A stretch of DNA of 64,000 bases from Halochromatium glycolicum (GTDB lineage: Bacteria; Pseudomonadota; Gammaproteobacteria; Chromatiales; Chromatiaceae), in NCBI RefSeq assembly GCF_016584085.1, contig NZ_NRSJ01000007.1, positions 62,001 through 126,000 of the forward strand, read 5' to 3'. Below the pieces are notes generated by a model that saw nothing but the letters and a program-made list of their open reading frames with translations, had not been told where the DNA came from and searched no databases. A program made the position numbers and the translations under genes. Below, in pieces: positions 1-7,404 of this stretch. The first letter of the stretch is position 1, and every line of letters starts with the position of its first letter.

Positions 1-83
1 TGCGCTTCTCGTATGCGGCGCCGCTGGCGCGGCTGGAAGAGGGCGTCGATCGGCTGCGCCGCTGGCTCGAGCGGCGCGTTTGA
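1..83 (+). CDS. 3' end of a class I aminotransferase (partial, begins before the window)
   Basis: The first bases read in frame as RFSYAAPLARLEEGVDRLRRW and so on to a TGA at 81-83. A C-terminus of the form RxSYA...LEEGVxRL is typical of fold-type I PLP-dependent aminotransferases of the aspartate/alanine group; the PLP lysine and the rest of the enzyme lie outside the window. A diverged copy of the same last 28 codons recurs at 1590-1673, just upstream of the intact AAA-ATPase gene. This end therefore marks the left border of a local duplication. The exact substrate cannot be told from this fragment. Confidence 0.6.
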   Translation, partial: RFSYAAPLARLEEGVDRLRRWLERRV

Positions 84-238
84 CGGCGTGCACAGACGCG
101 CCCCGGTGAGCTGCGCATGTGTTTCCCGATCGCTGATTCTCGTATGTTCAACATGATGTGGCATCGCGGCGCCTGGATCGCACGAGCCAGGCTGGGATCA
201 TTCCCTGCCTCCGAGGCGAGGTTATCGTCATCCGCCCT

Positions 239-943
239 GACTTCCTCCTGGCCATCGCCAGTGAAGAGCAGCTCTTCGGCGAGTTCCGTTACCGGCTGCG
301 CTATCCGAGCCTCGAGTTCTACCAAAGCCTGAAGAACAGCCTGCTGCGGCGCTGGACCTCGGATGGGCAGCAGACCCTGGCCAACAAGACGCGGCTCGGC
401 GAGTGCCTGCTAGCGAACGACTTCGCCGGCATGCAGGCGCTGTTCACCGCCTTCTTCGCCAGCATTCCGCACGACTGGTACCGCCACGACCCGATCGCCC
501 AGTACGAGGGCTACTATGCCAGTGTCTTCTATGCCTATTTCGCCAGCCTCGGGCTGGACCTGACGCCAGAGGAAGCGAGCAACGCCGGGCGGCTGGATAT
601 GGCGCTGAGCTTCAACCTAGAAACCGCAGTTGGACTGCCGCCAGGGTGCGTTCCGCGTGGTGTCCAGCGAGGCACAACGAGGCGCAATAGTCATTCTATT
701 GCGACGAGTTGTAACGACGCTGGGCGCCGCGCGGGGCGTGCACTGGTGGTCGTAGCGGCCATCACCCACGGGTGCGCCTCAAAAAAGCGCCAGAAGTCTT
801 TTTACTTCAGAAGGTTGCGTGATTCGGGAAGCGGCCAACTGCGGTTTCTAGGTTCAACGGGCAGGTCTACCTGTTCGAGTTCGAGGTGATCGAGCTGCGC
901 CGGAGGGTCGCGCGCTCGAGCAGCTCCAGGCGCGCGGCTATGT
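239..943 (+). pseudogene. Broken copy of the AAA-ATPase-like / PD-(D/E)XK nuclease gene, split by a MITE
   Basis: From about 239 the sequence matches the C-terminal half of the intact gene at 1754-3313, with shared stretches such as YRLRYP, LLANDFAGM, SIPHDWYR and AQYEGYYASVFYAYFASL. The whole N-terminal ATPase half is absent. The copy is interrupted at 616-852 by a mobile element inserted between the segment LDMALSFN and the nuclease core strand. After the insert the match resumes (GQVYLFEFEV) but the conserved EFK lysine is Glu, one base is missing relative to the intact copy near 889-892, and homology ends at about 943. Several independent lesions make this a pseudogene. Confidence 0.85.
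616..852. mobile_element. 237-bp MITE with 18-bp perfect terminal inverted repeats and 5-bp target duplication
   Basis: The left end CCTAGAAACCGCAGTTGG (616-633) is the exact reverse complement of the right end (835-852). The element is flanked by TTCAA on both sides (611-615 and 853-857). The uninterrupted homologue at 3117-3121 has a single TTCAA followed by YGGGCAGGTC, so the target duplication is confirmed by an empty site in the same window. The interior has no open frame long enough for a transposase, so it must have been moved in trans by an element sharing these ends. I cannot name the parent IS family from the ends alone. Confidence 0.92.
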
Positions 944-1081
944 CGACGGCTCCTTGAGCGATTCCCGAGCGGACCATTCGAGGCTAGGATGAGGAGCTGA
1001 TCGTCGACGCCAGTGGTTTCGCTATACTCGTCATCTTCGCACCAGGTAGCCACTTCGCAGCCTCTGCTGGATCTGTAAGCG

Positions 1082-1555
1082 ATGCAATGGTCCGATGTCC
1101 TCAATGATCCAAGCCTGCGCGACCTTCCTTACAAGATCGAGCTCGACGCGCTGGGAAGGATCGTGATGAGTCCTGCCTCAAACCGTCACGGCATCCAGCA
1201 GGCCAAGCTCGTTCAACTGCTTTCGCGGACGTTCGCCGAGGGCGAGATCGCCACCGAATGTTCGATTGGCACCCACGTCGGGGTCAAGGTCGCGGATGTC
1301 GTTTGGATGTCCCCGGAATTCTCGCGGCAGCACGGTGATACCACGCCCTATCCCCAGGCCCCCGAGCTCTGCATCGAGATCCTGTCACCATCGAATTCGC
1401 CAACCGAGATCCAAGACAAGGTCCGCATCTACCTAGGCTATGGCGCCCAAGAGGTTTGGACTCTGGCTGAGGATGGCCGGATCAGCCTGTTCGGTCCAGA
1501 AGGGCAACGCCCAGCCTCCATCTTCCCGGGCGTGACGGGAGACTTGCGCCTCTAG
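1082..1555 (+). CDS. Uma2 family endonuclease (DUF820), 157 aa
   Basis: The protein has the Uma2 layout: a central strand GVKVADVVWMS carrying the first conserved Asp, then PELCIEILSPSNS with the EIxS core, and YLGYGAQEVWTL near the C-terminus. These correspond to the D and ExK/Q positions of the PD-(D/E)XK fold. At 157 residues it is slightly shorter than the usual 180-200 of the family. Its biological role is unknown, though Uma2 genes are highly multiplied in cyanobacteria and purple bacteria. It lies between the two copies of the AAA-ATPase/nuclease unit. A TATACT hexamer at 1023-1028 could be its -10 box. No clear Shine-Dalgarno precedes the ATG, so the start is provisional. Confidence 0.85.
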   Translation: MQWSDVLNDPSLRDLPYKIELDALGRIVMSPASNRHGIQQAKLVQLLSRTFAEGEIATECSIGTHVGVKVADVVWMSPEFSRQHGDTTPYPQAPELCIEILSPSNSPTEIQDKVRIYLGYGAQEVWTLAEDGRISLFGPEGQRPASIFPGVTGDLRL

Positions 1556-1589
1556 CCAACCGGCCATCCATTCACCCAAGGGTGAGCAT

Positions 1590-1673
1590 CTGCGGATCTC
1601 TTATGCGGCGCCGCTGGCGCGGCTGGAGGAGGGCGTCGATCGGCTGCACCGCTGGCCCGAGCGGCGCGGTTGA
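1590..1673 (+). pseudogene. Duplicated 3' fragment of the aminotransferase gene
   Basis: This 84-bp stretch matches 1-83 with only a few substitutions and reads in the same frame (LRISYAAPLARLEEG, then DRLHRWPERRG) to the same TGA. It has no upstream coding part: the preceding bases are the intergenic end of the Uma2 gene. It sits 80 bp before the intact AAA-ATPase-like gene, just as the true aminotransferase end sits ahead of the broken copy. It is a junction relic of a duplication that included the aminotransferase tail. Confidence 0.85.
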
Positions 1674-1753
1674 CGGCGCGCTCCGCGGCGCTGCGAGCAT
1701 CGCGGCGCAAAGGCTAGACTTGGGTCAACTGCAATCCACCGACTCAACGGATC

Positions 1754-3313
1754 ATGCCCCGTCAGCGCCTGCCGATCGGTATCCAGACCTTCCGCGAGAT
1801 CCGCGAAGGCGGCTACTACTATGTCGACAAGACCGGTTTCGCGCTGCGGCTGATCGACGAGGGCAAGTACTACTTCCTGTCGCGCCCGCGCCGCTTCGGC
1901 AAGAGCCTGTTCCTGGACACGCTCGCCGAGCTGTTCAGCGGCAGTCGGGAACTGTTCGCGGGGTTGGAGGCGGATGCGCGCTGGGATTGGTCACGCCGCT
2001 ATCCGGTGATCCGCTTCAGCTTCGGCGGTGGCATCGTGCACGACCCTGCTGAACTCGAGGACAAGATCCGCGAGCAGCTCGCGATCAATCAGCAGGCGCT
2101 CGGCCTGCACTGCACCCAGACTAGCGTCGGCGGCTGCTTCGCCGAGCTCATCCGCACCGCCCACGCCGAGACCGGCGAGCGCGCGGTGGTGCTGGTCGAC
2201 GAATACGACAAGCCGATCCTGGACAACCTGAACGAGCCCGACAGCGCCCGGGCGCTGCGCGACGGACTCCGCAACCTCTACTCGGTGATCAAGGATTCCG
2301 ACGCCCACATCCGTTTTGCCTTCCTCACCGGGGTCTCGAAGTTCTCCAAGGTCAGCCTGTTCTCGGGGCTGAACAATCTCCAGGACATCACCGTCGATCC
2401 CCGCTACTCAGCGCTGTGCGGCTATACCGAGACCGATCTCGACTGCGTGTTCGGGGCCGAGCTCGACGGGCTGGATCGCGACCAGATCCGCGTCTGGTAC
2501 AACGGCTACAACTGGACCGGCGAGGCGGTCTACAACCCATTCGACGTGCTGCTGTTGTTCGATCGGCGCCAGTTCCGCGCCTGGTGGTTCGAGACCGGCT
2601 CGCCGAGCTTCCTGATCGAGACCCTGACCCGGCGTGAGACCTGGCTGCCGCAGCTCGGGCAGCTCGAGACCGATGCGGCGCTGATGTCGGCCTTCGATGT
2701 CGAGCACATCAGCACTGAGGCGCTGCTGTGGCAGACCGGTTACCTGACCATCGCCGAAGAGGAATTGCTCGGCGCAAACTATTTCTACCGGCTGCGCTAT
2801 CCGAACCAAGAGGTGTACCAGAGCCTCACCAACGCACTGCTCGAGGCCTGGACCGACAACGGCCAAGTGCCTAGCGCGGCGGTGCGCAACCGCCGATCGC
2901 TGTATCGACGACTGCTCGCCAACGACTTCGCCGGTCTCGAGCAGCTGTTCACCGCCTTCTTCGCCAGCATCCCGCACGACTGGTACCGCAACAACCCGAT
3001 CGCCCAGTACGAGGGCTACTATGCCAGTGTCTTCTATGCCTATTTCGCCAGCCTCGGGCTCGATCTGACGCCAGAGGAAGCGAGCAACGCCGGGCGACTC
3101 GACCTGGCGCTGCGCTTCAATGGGCAGGTCTACCTGTTCGAGTTCAAGGTGGTCGAGCTGGCGCCGGAGGGTCGTGCGCTCGAGCAGCTCCAGGCCCGCG
3201 GCTATGCCGACAAGTACCGCGCCGCCGGCCAGCCGATGCACCTGATCGGCGTCGAGTTCAGCCGCGAGCAGCGGCTGGTGGTGGGCTTCGAGGTCGAGAC
3301 GCTGGGTGGATGA
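1754..3313 (+). CDS. AAA-ATPase-like protein with C-terminal PD-(D/E)XK nuclease domain, 519 aa
   Basis: The N-terminus IGIQTFREIREGGYYYVDKT is the hallmark of the AAA-ATPase_like family (PF09820). A P-loop RPRRFGKSLF lies near residue 50 and a Walker B strand VVLVDEYDKP near residue 150. The C-terminal part is the linked nuclease domain (PF08011/DUF1703 type): LDLALRFNGQVYLFEFKVVE supplies the acidic residue and the E-x-K motif (EFK about residues 463-465). Length is normal for the family. The biological role is not established; these genes are strongly amplified in some anaerobes and purple sulfur bacteria. It is the intact member of a local duplication with the broken copy at 239-943. No Shine-Dalgarno is obvious before the ATG. 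Confidence 0.9.
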   Translation: MPRQRLPIGIQTFREIREGGYYYVDKTGFALRLIDEGKYYFLSRPRRFGKSLFLDTLAELFSGSRELFAGLEADARWDWSRRYPVIRFSFGGGIVHDPAELEDKIREQLAINQQALGLHCTQTSVGGCFAELIRTAHAETGERAVVLVDEYDKPILDNLNEPDSARALRDGLRNLYSVIKDSDAHIRFAFLTGVSKFSKVSLFSGLNNLQDITVDPRYSALCGYTETDLDCVFGAELDGLDRDQIRVWYNGYNWTGEAVYNPFDVLLLFDRRQFRAWWFETGSPSFLIETLTRRETWLPQLGQLETDAALMSAFDVEHISTEALLWQTGYLTIAEEELLGANYFYRLRYPNQEVYQSLTNALLEAWTDNGQVPSAAVRNRRSLYRRLLANDFAGLEQLFTAFFASIPHDWYRNNPIAQYEGYYASVFYAYFASLGLDLTPEEASNAGRLDLALRFNGQVYLFEFKVVELAPEGRALEQLQARGYADKYRAAGQPMHLIGVEFSREQRLVVGFEVETLGG

Positions 3314-3411
3314 CGCGGCCGACCGACCAATGCAGGGCGCGAACCGATCCCCTGATGCGGTCGCGCTCGGAGCGAGCGCTTCGGCGTCGCGCAGGGCTCC
3401 GGCAACTCGTT

Positions 3412-3595
3412 CAAGACAGCGCAAATCCCGAGACCGATTGTCGCTGCCCGCAATGGTGGTGGTAGGCGCCGGCTTGCGGGCGCTCTTCGCTGCCGCAAGC
3501 GCGGCGTGGTCGTCCGCACAAGGGCTCCTACAGCGCTGAGAGCGCGTTGGCAGGGAAAGGGCCTCGGTATTTCTGACGCGATGTATTCTAGAAGC
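3412..3595. repeat. Dispersed palindromic repeat R1, copy 1 (diverged)
   Basis: This intergenic segment aligns over its whole length, in the same orientation, with 24094-24277. Shared blocks include AAGACAGCG, CCGAGACCGAT, GGCTCCTACAGCGCTGAGAG and a final TGACGCGATG. Copy 1 is the more diverged: its central palindrome reads GGTAGGCGCCGGCTTGCGGG rather than the cleaner arm seen in copy 2. It fills most of the 350-bp gap between the AAA-ATPase gene and the convergent DUF72 gene. Confidence 0.8.
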
Positions 3596-3663
3596 ATGCG
3601 CCCTGACTTGCGGACAGGACGCGCCCTTCGGCACTGATCGTTTCGCTGCGTTCTGCTCAGCGG

Positions 3664-4992
3664 TCAGGCGGAATGGTTACGGACGTCCGCGAGCTGTCGG
3701 GCCAATTCGATCAACGTCAGCGGCGCCGAGCCCTCGGCCTTGTTGTTGGCGATGACGAACACCGGACGCCGCTCGCCGAGCGCTGCGATGACTGCATCGG
3801 CAAGGTCGTGCCGAGCGATCGGATCAGGCTCGCACAGGCGGTCGAACGGGGCATAGCGCTCGCGCGCCTCGGCGTAGCGACGGTTGCGACGCAGCAGCCA
3901 GCGCACCACCAGCGGGCCATCTGCGCGATAGGCGTCGAATAGGCTCAGCTGCGTCGGCAGTGGCGGCAGCCGCGGATGCAGTGCGAGGCTCGGCACCGCA
4001 CCACCGTGGTGGAGGGCGGCCGCAAGATCAGGTGTGAGCAGCGGGCGGTCGCGCAGTTCGACCGCATAGGTCGGCCCCTTCGGCAGTCGCTTCAGGAAGC
4101 GATAGAGCGCCTCGGCGAAGCGCCTGGGCTCTGTACTCCCGTCGCGGCCGACCGGCGGAAACTGGAACAGCAGCACGCCGGCCTTGTCGCCGAGCCCCTC
4201 GAGAAAAGGGCCAACGGCGATGTCGAGCGCGTGCTCGGCATCGAGGAAGCTCGGGTTGGTCCCGGCCGGCCGGCCATGCGCGGCGCGCCGGAAACGGTCC
4301 GTGATCAGCGCCGGGGCCTTGACCAGGAAGCGGAATCCCGGCGGCACCTGGGCCGCCCATCGGGCCAGACGTGCGCTGTCCAAAGGGGCATAGAAGCCGC
4401 TGTCGACGCCGACGCTGCGCAGCAGCGGATGCTGCGCATAGGCCGGCAGGCCCTGCTGCGAGAGGTTGCTCTTGCCGCTCGGCTGCCCGTAGATCAACCC
4501 CGACCAGCCTGGGAAGGACCAGGACGAGGTGCCGAGGTAGAGCGCGTTCTCCAAGGCGTGGGCCAGCGACTGCGCAAGCGAGCGGACATCGGGGCTCGGC
4601 GTTGCTGCTAGGATCGAGGCGGGCAGGGTGCCCGGCGAGGTCTCGCTGTGAGACCGTTCAGACTCCGAAAGTCGGTCTGACGTCGAGCCTTGAACCAAGG
4701 TCTGTGTCGCAATGAAGTCCGCACCGTCGAGCAGGCTCTTCCGGCCCGAAGGACGCATAATGGCCTGCGCGAAGGGGCGATCGCCTGCGGCACTGGAGGC
4801 GACGCGGGATTGCGCATAGCCGCCATCCGTAGCGGCCCTGAGCCGCGAAGAGCCATCGGCTTCGGATAGTCCTGGCGGCGAGCCCGCAGCTGGCGCCTCA
4901 CCCAGGGTAGGCCGCCCGTGCTCGCGCCGGGCGCTGTCGACCTTCGCTTCCTCTGGCTCGTCGCTGGTGTCGAACAGGCTCAGCTGGCGCAT
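3664..4992 (-). CDS. DUF72 (YecE-like) protein with long N-terminal linker, 442 aa
   Basis: The DUF72 TIM-barrel-like domain begins at about residue 150 (LYLGTSSWSFPGWSG) and runs to the C-terminus (FVIANNKAEGSAPL). The family has no firmly assigned biochemical role. The first residues MRQLSLFD contain QLSLF, a match to the bacterial sliding-clamp binding pentapeptide QL(S/D)LF; a second QLSLF is at residues 348-352. Residues 10-145 are a low-complexity linker not expected in the family. Residues 56-90 of it match residues 21-55 of the GH57 protein encoded at 7405. No Shine-Dalgarno precedes this ATG. The gene follows degQ on the same strand after 81 bp and may be cotranscribed with it. Confidence 0.85.
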   Translation of the reverse strand: MRQLSLFDTSDEPEEAKVDSARREHGRPTLGEAPAAGSPPGLSEADGSSRLRAATDGGYAQSRVASSAAGDRPFAQAIMRPSGRKSLLDGADFIATQTLVQGSTSDRLSESERSHSETSPGTLPASILAATPSPDVRSLAQSLAHALENALYLGTSSWSFPGWSGLIYGQPSGKSNLSQQGLPAYAQHPLLRSVGVDSGFYAPLDSARLARWAAQVPPGFRFLVKAPALITDRFRRAAHGRPAGTNPSFLDAEHALDIAVGPFLEGLGDKAGVLLFQFPPVGRDGSTEPRRFAEALYRFLKRLPKGPTYAVELRDRPLLTPDLAAALHHGGAVPSLALHPRLPPLPTQLSLFDAYRADGPLVVRWLLRRNRRYAEARERYAPFDRLCEPDPIARHDLADAVIAALGERRPVFVIANNKAEGSAPLTLIELARQLADVRNHSA

Positions 4993-5073
4993 TGCGGGGC
5001 AGTCACTGGTCGCAGCCTGGATGCAGCATTCGGGCCATCAGTGGGCGATCGATTAGGTGCACCAATGGGCGCC

Positions 5074-6516
5074 TCAGCGCCTTGCGAGCAGCAGGAGCTG
5101 GCCCTCGCGAAAGACCTGGGCACTGTAGAGTCCGCCGGCGCTGCGCAGTGCGCCCTTCAGGTCGCTGAGCGTGGCGACCGGCTGGCGGTTGGCCTGCACG
5201 ATCAGATCGCCCTCGCGCAGCCCGTTCTGCCAGGCGGGGCTGCCGGGGCGCAGCGGGCCGACGATCACCACCCGGGTTCGGCTGCGGTTCGAGCGGCGCA
5301 CGCCCTCGCCGATGAGCGCGCCCTCGAGCGCTGGGCTCAGCGTCTCGCCATGGACGAAGTCGGCATAGGGGTCCTCGATCACCGCCTGCAGCTGCCGCTC
5401 CCTGCCGTTGCGGATGATCTCGAGCGCGATCTCGGTGCCCGGCTGCAGCAGCCCGATGCGCGAGCGCAGATCGCCGGCACTGGCGATGGCGCGGCCGTCG
5501 ACCGCGGTGACGATATCGCCGGGCTTCAGGCCGGCCTCGGCGGCGGCCGAGTCCGGCTGAACGTCGGAGACCACGGCGCCGCGGAAGATCTCGACCCCGA
5601 GCGCGCCGGCGAGCTCCGGTGTCATGTCCTGGGCGCTGGCGCCGAAACGGCCGCGCCGCACGGTGCCGTGCTCGAGGATCTGCTCGACGACGATCTTGAC
5701 CATGTTGGTCGGGATCGCGAAGCCGATGCCGACATTGCCGCCGCCCGGGGCGAGGATCGCGGTGTTCAGCCCGACCAGCTCGCCGCGCAGGTTGACCAGT
5801 GGCCCGCCGGAGTTGCCCGGATTGATCGATGCATCGGTCTGGATGAAGCTCTCGTAGCCCTCGATGCCGAGCCCGGTACGGCCAAGGGCGCTGACGATGC
5901 CCGAGGTGACCGTGTGCGCGAGGCCGAACGGGCTGCCGATCGCGACCACGAAATCGCCGACCTGCAGGGTGTCGGAATCGGCGAGCGGGACTTCGGTCAA
6001 GGGCACGTCCCGGTTCACGCGCAGCACCGCGATATCGGTCTCGGGGTCGGAGCCGACCAGCTCGGCGTCGAGCCGGCGGCCGTCGTCGAAGGTCACGCGG
6101 ATCTGATCGGCGGCGCGCACCACATGGTGATTGGTCAGGATCAGCCCGCGCGCAGCATCGATCACGACCCCGGAGCCCAGGCTCTGGCTCTCGCGGCTGC
6201 GCTGGCGGCCCGGGATATCGAAGAAGCGGCGGAAGAACGGGTCGCGCAGCAGCGGGTGATCATCGGCTGCGACCTCGCTCACGGTCGAGACATTGACCAC
6301 GCCGGGTACCGTCTTCTCGAGCATCGGCGCGAGCGACGGGAGCGGCTCGCCGTCGACCTCGGCTGGGAGGGCTGCGAGGCCCGGGGTCGGTATCTGGGCT
6401 GCAGCGATCGCGAAGGCAAAGGCGAGGAGGCGCCGTCGCCCGAACTGCCCGAGCACGCCAAACGGCTTGAATCGGCTCCTGGAGCGAAGATGACTGAATA
6501 CCGACATCGGGATCAA
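5074..6516 (-). CDS. degQ: DegQ/HtrA-type periplasmic serine protease with two PDZ domains, 480 aa
   Basis: This is a periplasmic quality-control protease that degrades misfolded envelope proteins. Residues 27-50 form a signal peptide (GRRRLLAFAFAIAAA, cleavage near GLAAL). The trypsin-like domain has the full triad: His131 in TNHHVV, Asp161 in TDIAVL, Ser236 in GNSGGPL. Two PDZ domains follow, from about residues 285 and 385. Length fits the DegP/DegQ/MucD group. The start could be residue 1 or Met4. It lies 12 bp downstream of the Phd-like antitoxin gene, so it may be transcribed from the toxin-antitoxin promoter as well as its own. Confidence 0.93.
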   Translation of the reverse strand: MIPMSVFSHLRSRSRFKPFGVLGQFGRRRLLAFAFAIAAAQIPTPGLAALPAEVDGEPLPSLAPMLEKTVPGVVNVSTVSEVAADDHPLLRDPFFRRFFDIPGRQRSRESQSLGSGVVIDAARGLILTNHHVVRAADQIRVTFDDGRRLDAELVGSDPETDIAVLRVNRDVPLTEVPLADSDTLQVGDFVVAIGSPFGLAHTVTSGIVSALGRTGLGIEGYESFIQTDASINPGNSGGPLVNLRGELVGLNTAILAPGGGNVGIGFAIPTNMVKIVVEQILEHGTVRRGRFGASAQDMTPELAGALGVEIFRGAVVSDVQPDSAAAEAGLKPGDIVTAVDGRAIASAGDLRSRIGLLQPGTEIALEIIRNGRERQLQAVIEDPYADFVHGETLSPALEGALIGEGVRRSNRSRTRVVIVGPLRPGSPAWQNGLREGDLIVQANRQPVATLSDLKGALRSAGGLYSAQVFREGQLLLLARR

Positions 6517-6528
6517 TGGGATGAATCT

Positions 6529-6747
6529 TCAACGGGTACGCGACTCGGCGACGGCATCGAGGATGTCCTGGGTCGTGGCCGCGGTGTCGATTCCGGGCAC
6601 GTCGAACGGTGACCGCGTCGAGGGTTGCTTCACTGTCAGCGAGAAGATGGTACCATCCCGACGGCGAATCTCGACCTCCTCCTCGCGCGCGGGATCGAGC
6701 AGCTTGGCGAGGTGCTGGCGAGCTTCGGAATAGGTGAAGACCTTCAT
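6529..6747 (-). CDS. Phd/YefM-family antitoxin, 72 aa
   Basis: MKVFTYSEARQHLAKLLDPA is the standard N-terminus of Phd/YefM antitoxins, which bind DNA through this part and neutralise a partner toxin with the C-terminus. Residues 26-40 (EIRRRDGTIFSLTVK) and the tail ending in DILDAVAES are also typical. The PIN-domain gene lies immediately upstream on the same strand (21 bp gap), so the order is toxin then antitoxin, the reverse of the usual Phd/YefM arrangement. degQ starts 12 bp downstream. The gene looks intact, unlike its partner. Confidence 0.85.
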   Translation of the reverse strand: MKVFTYSEARQHLAKLLDPAREEEVEIRRRDGTIFSLTVKQPSTRSPFDVPGIDTAATTQDILDAVAESRTR

Positions 6748-6768
6748 CGTTATTCGTTTGCGGTGTGA

Positions 6769-7239
6769 TCAATCCATTAGCGGGATCGGCAACTCGGCTG
6801 TCACTTGGCGCATGCGCCCAGCCAATGTCAGGAGTGGAGCGGGCACGGACCGGGCGCACTGCAGAACGTAGGCATCGTAGGGGAAGAGTCCAAAGTCAGT
6901 TGCCGACTGCAGCGCGTCGGCGATGTCGACGCCGAGCAGCCTGACCGGAATCGAGCGCGCCGCCGCGAGAGCGGAGCAAGCTTGCGCGGCGCTCAAACGC
7001 TGCCGCTCGACCATCGCCGAGAGGGCGTTACCGATCTCGTAGGGCAGGAGCTCCGGCGCAAAGAGCTCGGCGCCAGCCGTCATCTTCAGGATACGCGGCT
7101 TCTTGGGCTCGTTCAGGGCAACCGCGAGAAAGACGTTGGTCTCTGCGACGACATGGATTTGTACAATTGTGCAGACGCGAGCCGTCCAAGCAAGTCGCTC
7201 AACCGAGTGGCCGACCAAGCGGCATGCCCGCTCTGGCAT
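6769..7239 (-). CDS. PIN-domain (VapC-like) toxin, probably damaged at its start
   Basis: From VVAETNVFLAVALNEP onward the product is a PIN-domain RNase of the VapC type, with LPYEIGNALSAMV, VDIADALQSA and FPYDAYVLQCA as the central and C-terminal acidic segments. Two oddities appear. The first catalytic Asp (normally DTN) is Glu (AETN). At the place where close relatives would start (xHVVADTN) the codon is ATC rather than ATG. The only in-frame ATG is at 7239, giving 28 extra residues with no family likeness; ATT or ATC near 7162-7168 would be unusual starts. The gene may be inactive, leaving an orphan antitoxin. Confidence 0.75.
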   Translation of the reverse strand: MPERACRLVGHSVERLAWTARVCTIVQIHVVAETNVFLAVALNEPKKPRILKMTAGAELFAPELLPYEIGNALSAMVERQRLSAAQACSALAAARSIPVRLLGVDIADALQSATDFGLFPYDAYVLQCARSVPAPLLTLAGRMRQVTAELPIPLMD

Positions 7240-7404
7240 CCATCGACTGTTTTCGACGCACCCGGAGCTTCGGACAGCGTCCGCTTTGATCCAGTCCGTT
7301 GCGGAGCGTCAGCCTGGCCGGCAGGATGAAAGACTGTAGCGTTCTGGCGCTTAACTGCTCGCGCCAGCCGATGACCGATCACACCGATCGAAGGATCTCT
7401 GTCC

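Noticed and set aside
4918..6612. 564-codon open frame on the plus strand across degQ
   Set aside because: It is antisense to the well-supported DegQ gene and has no recognisable domain.
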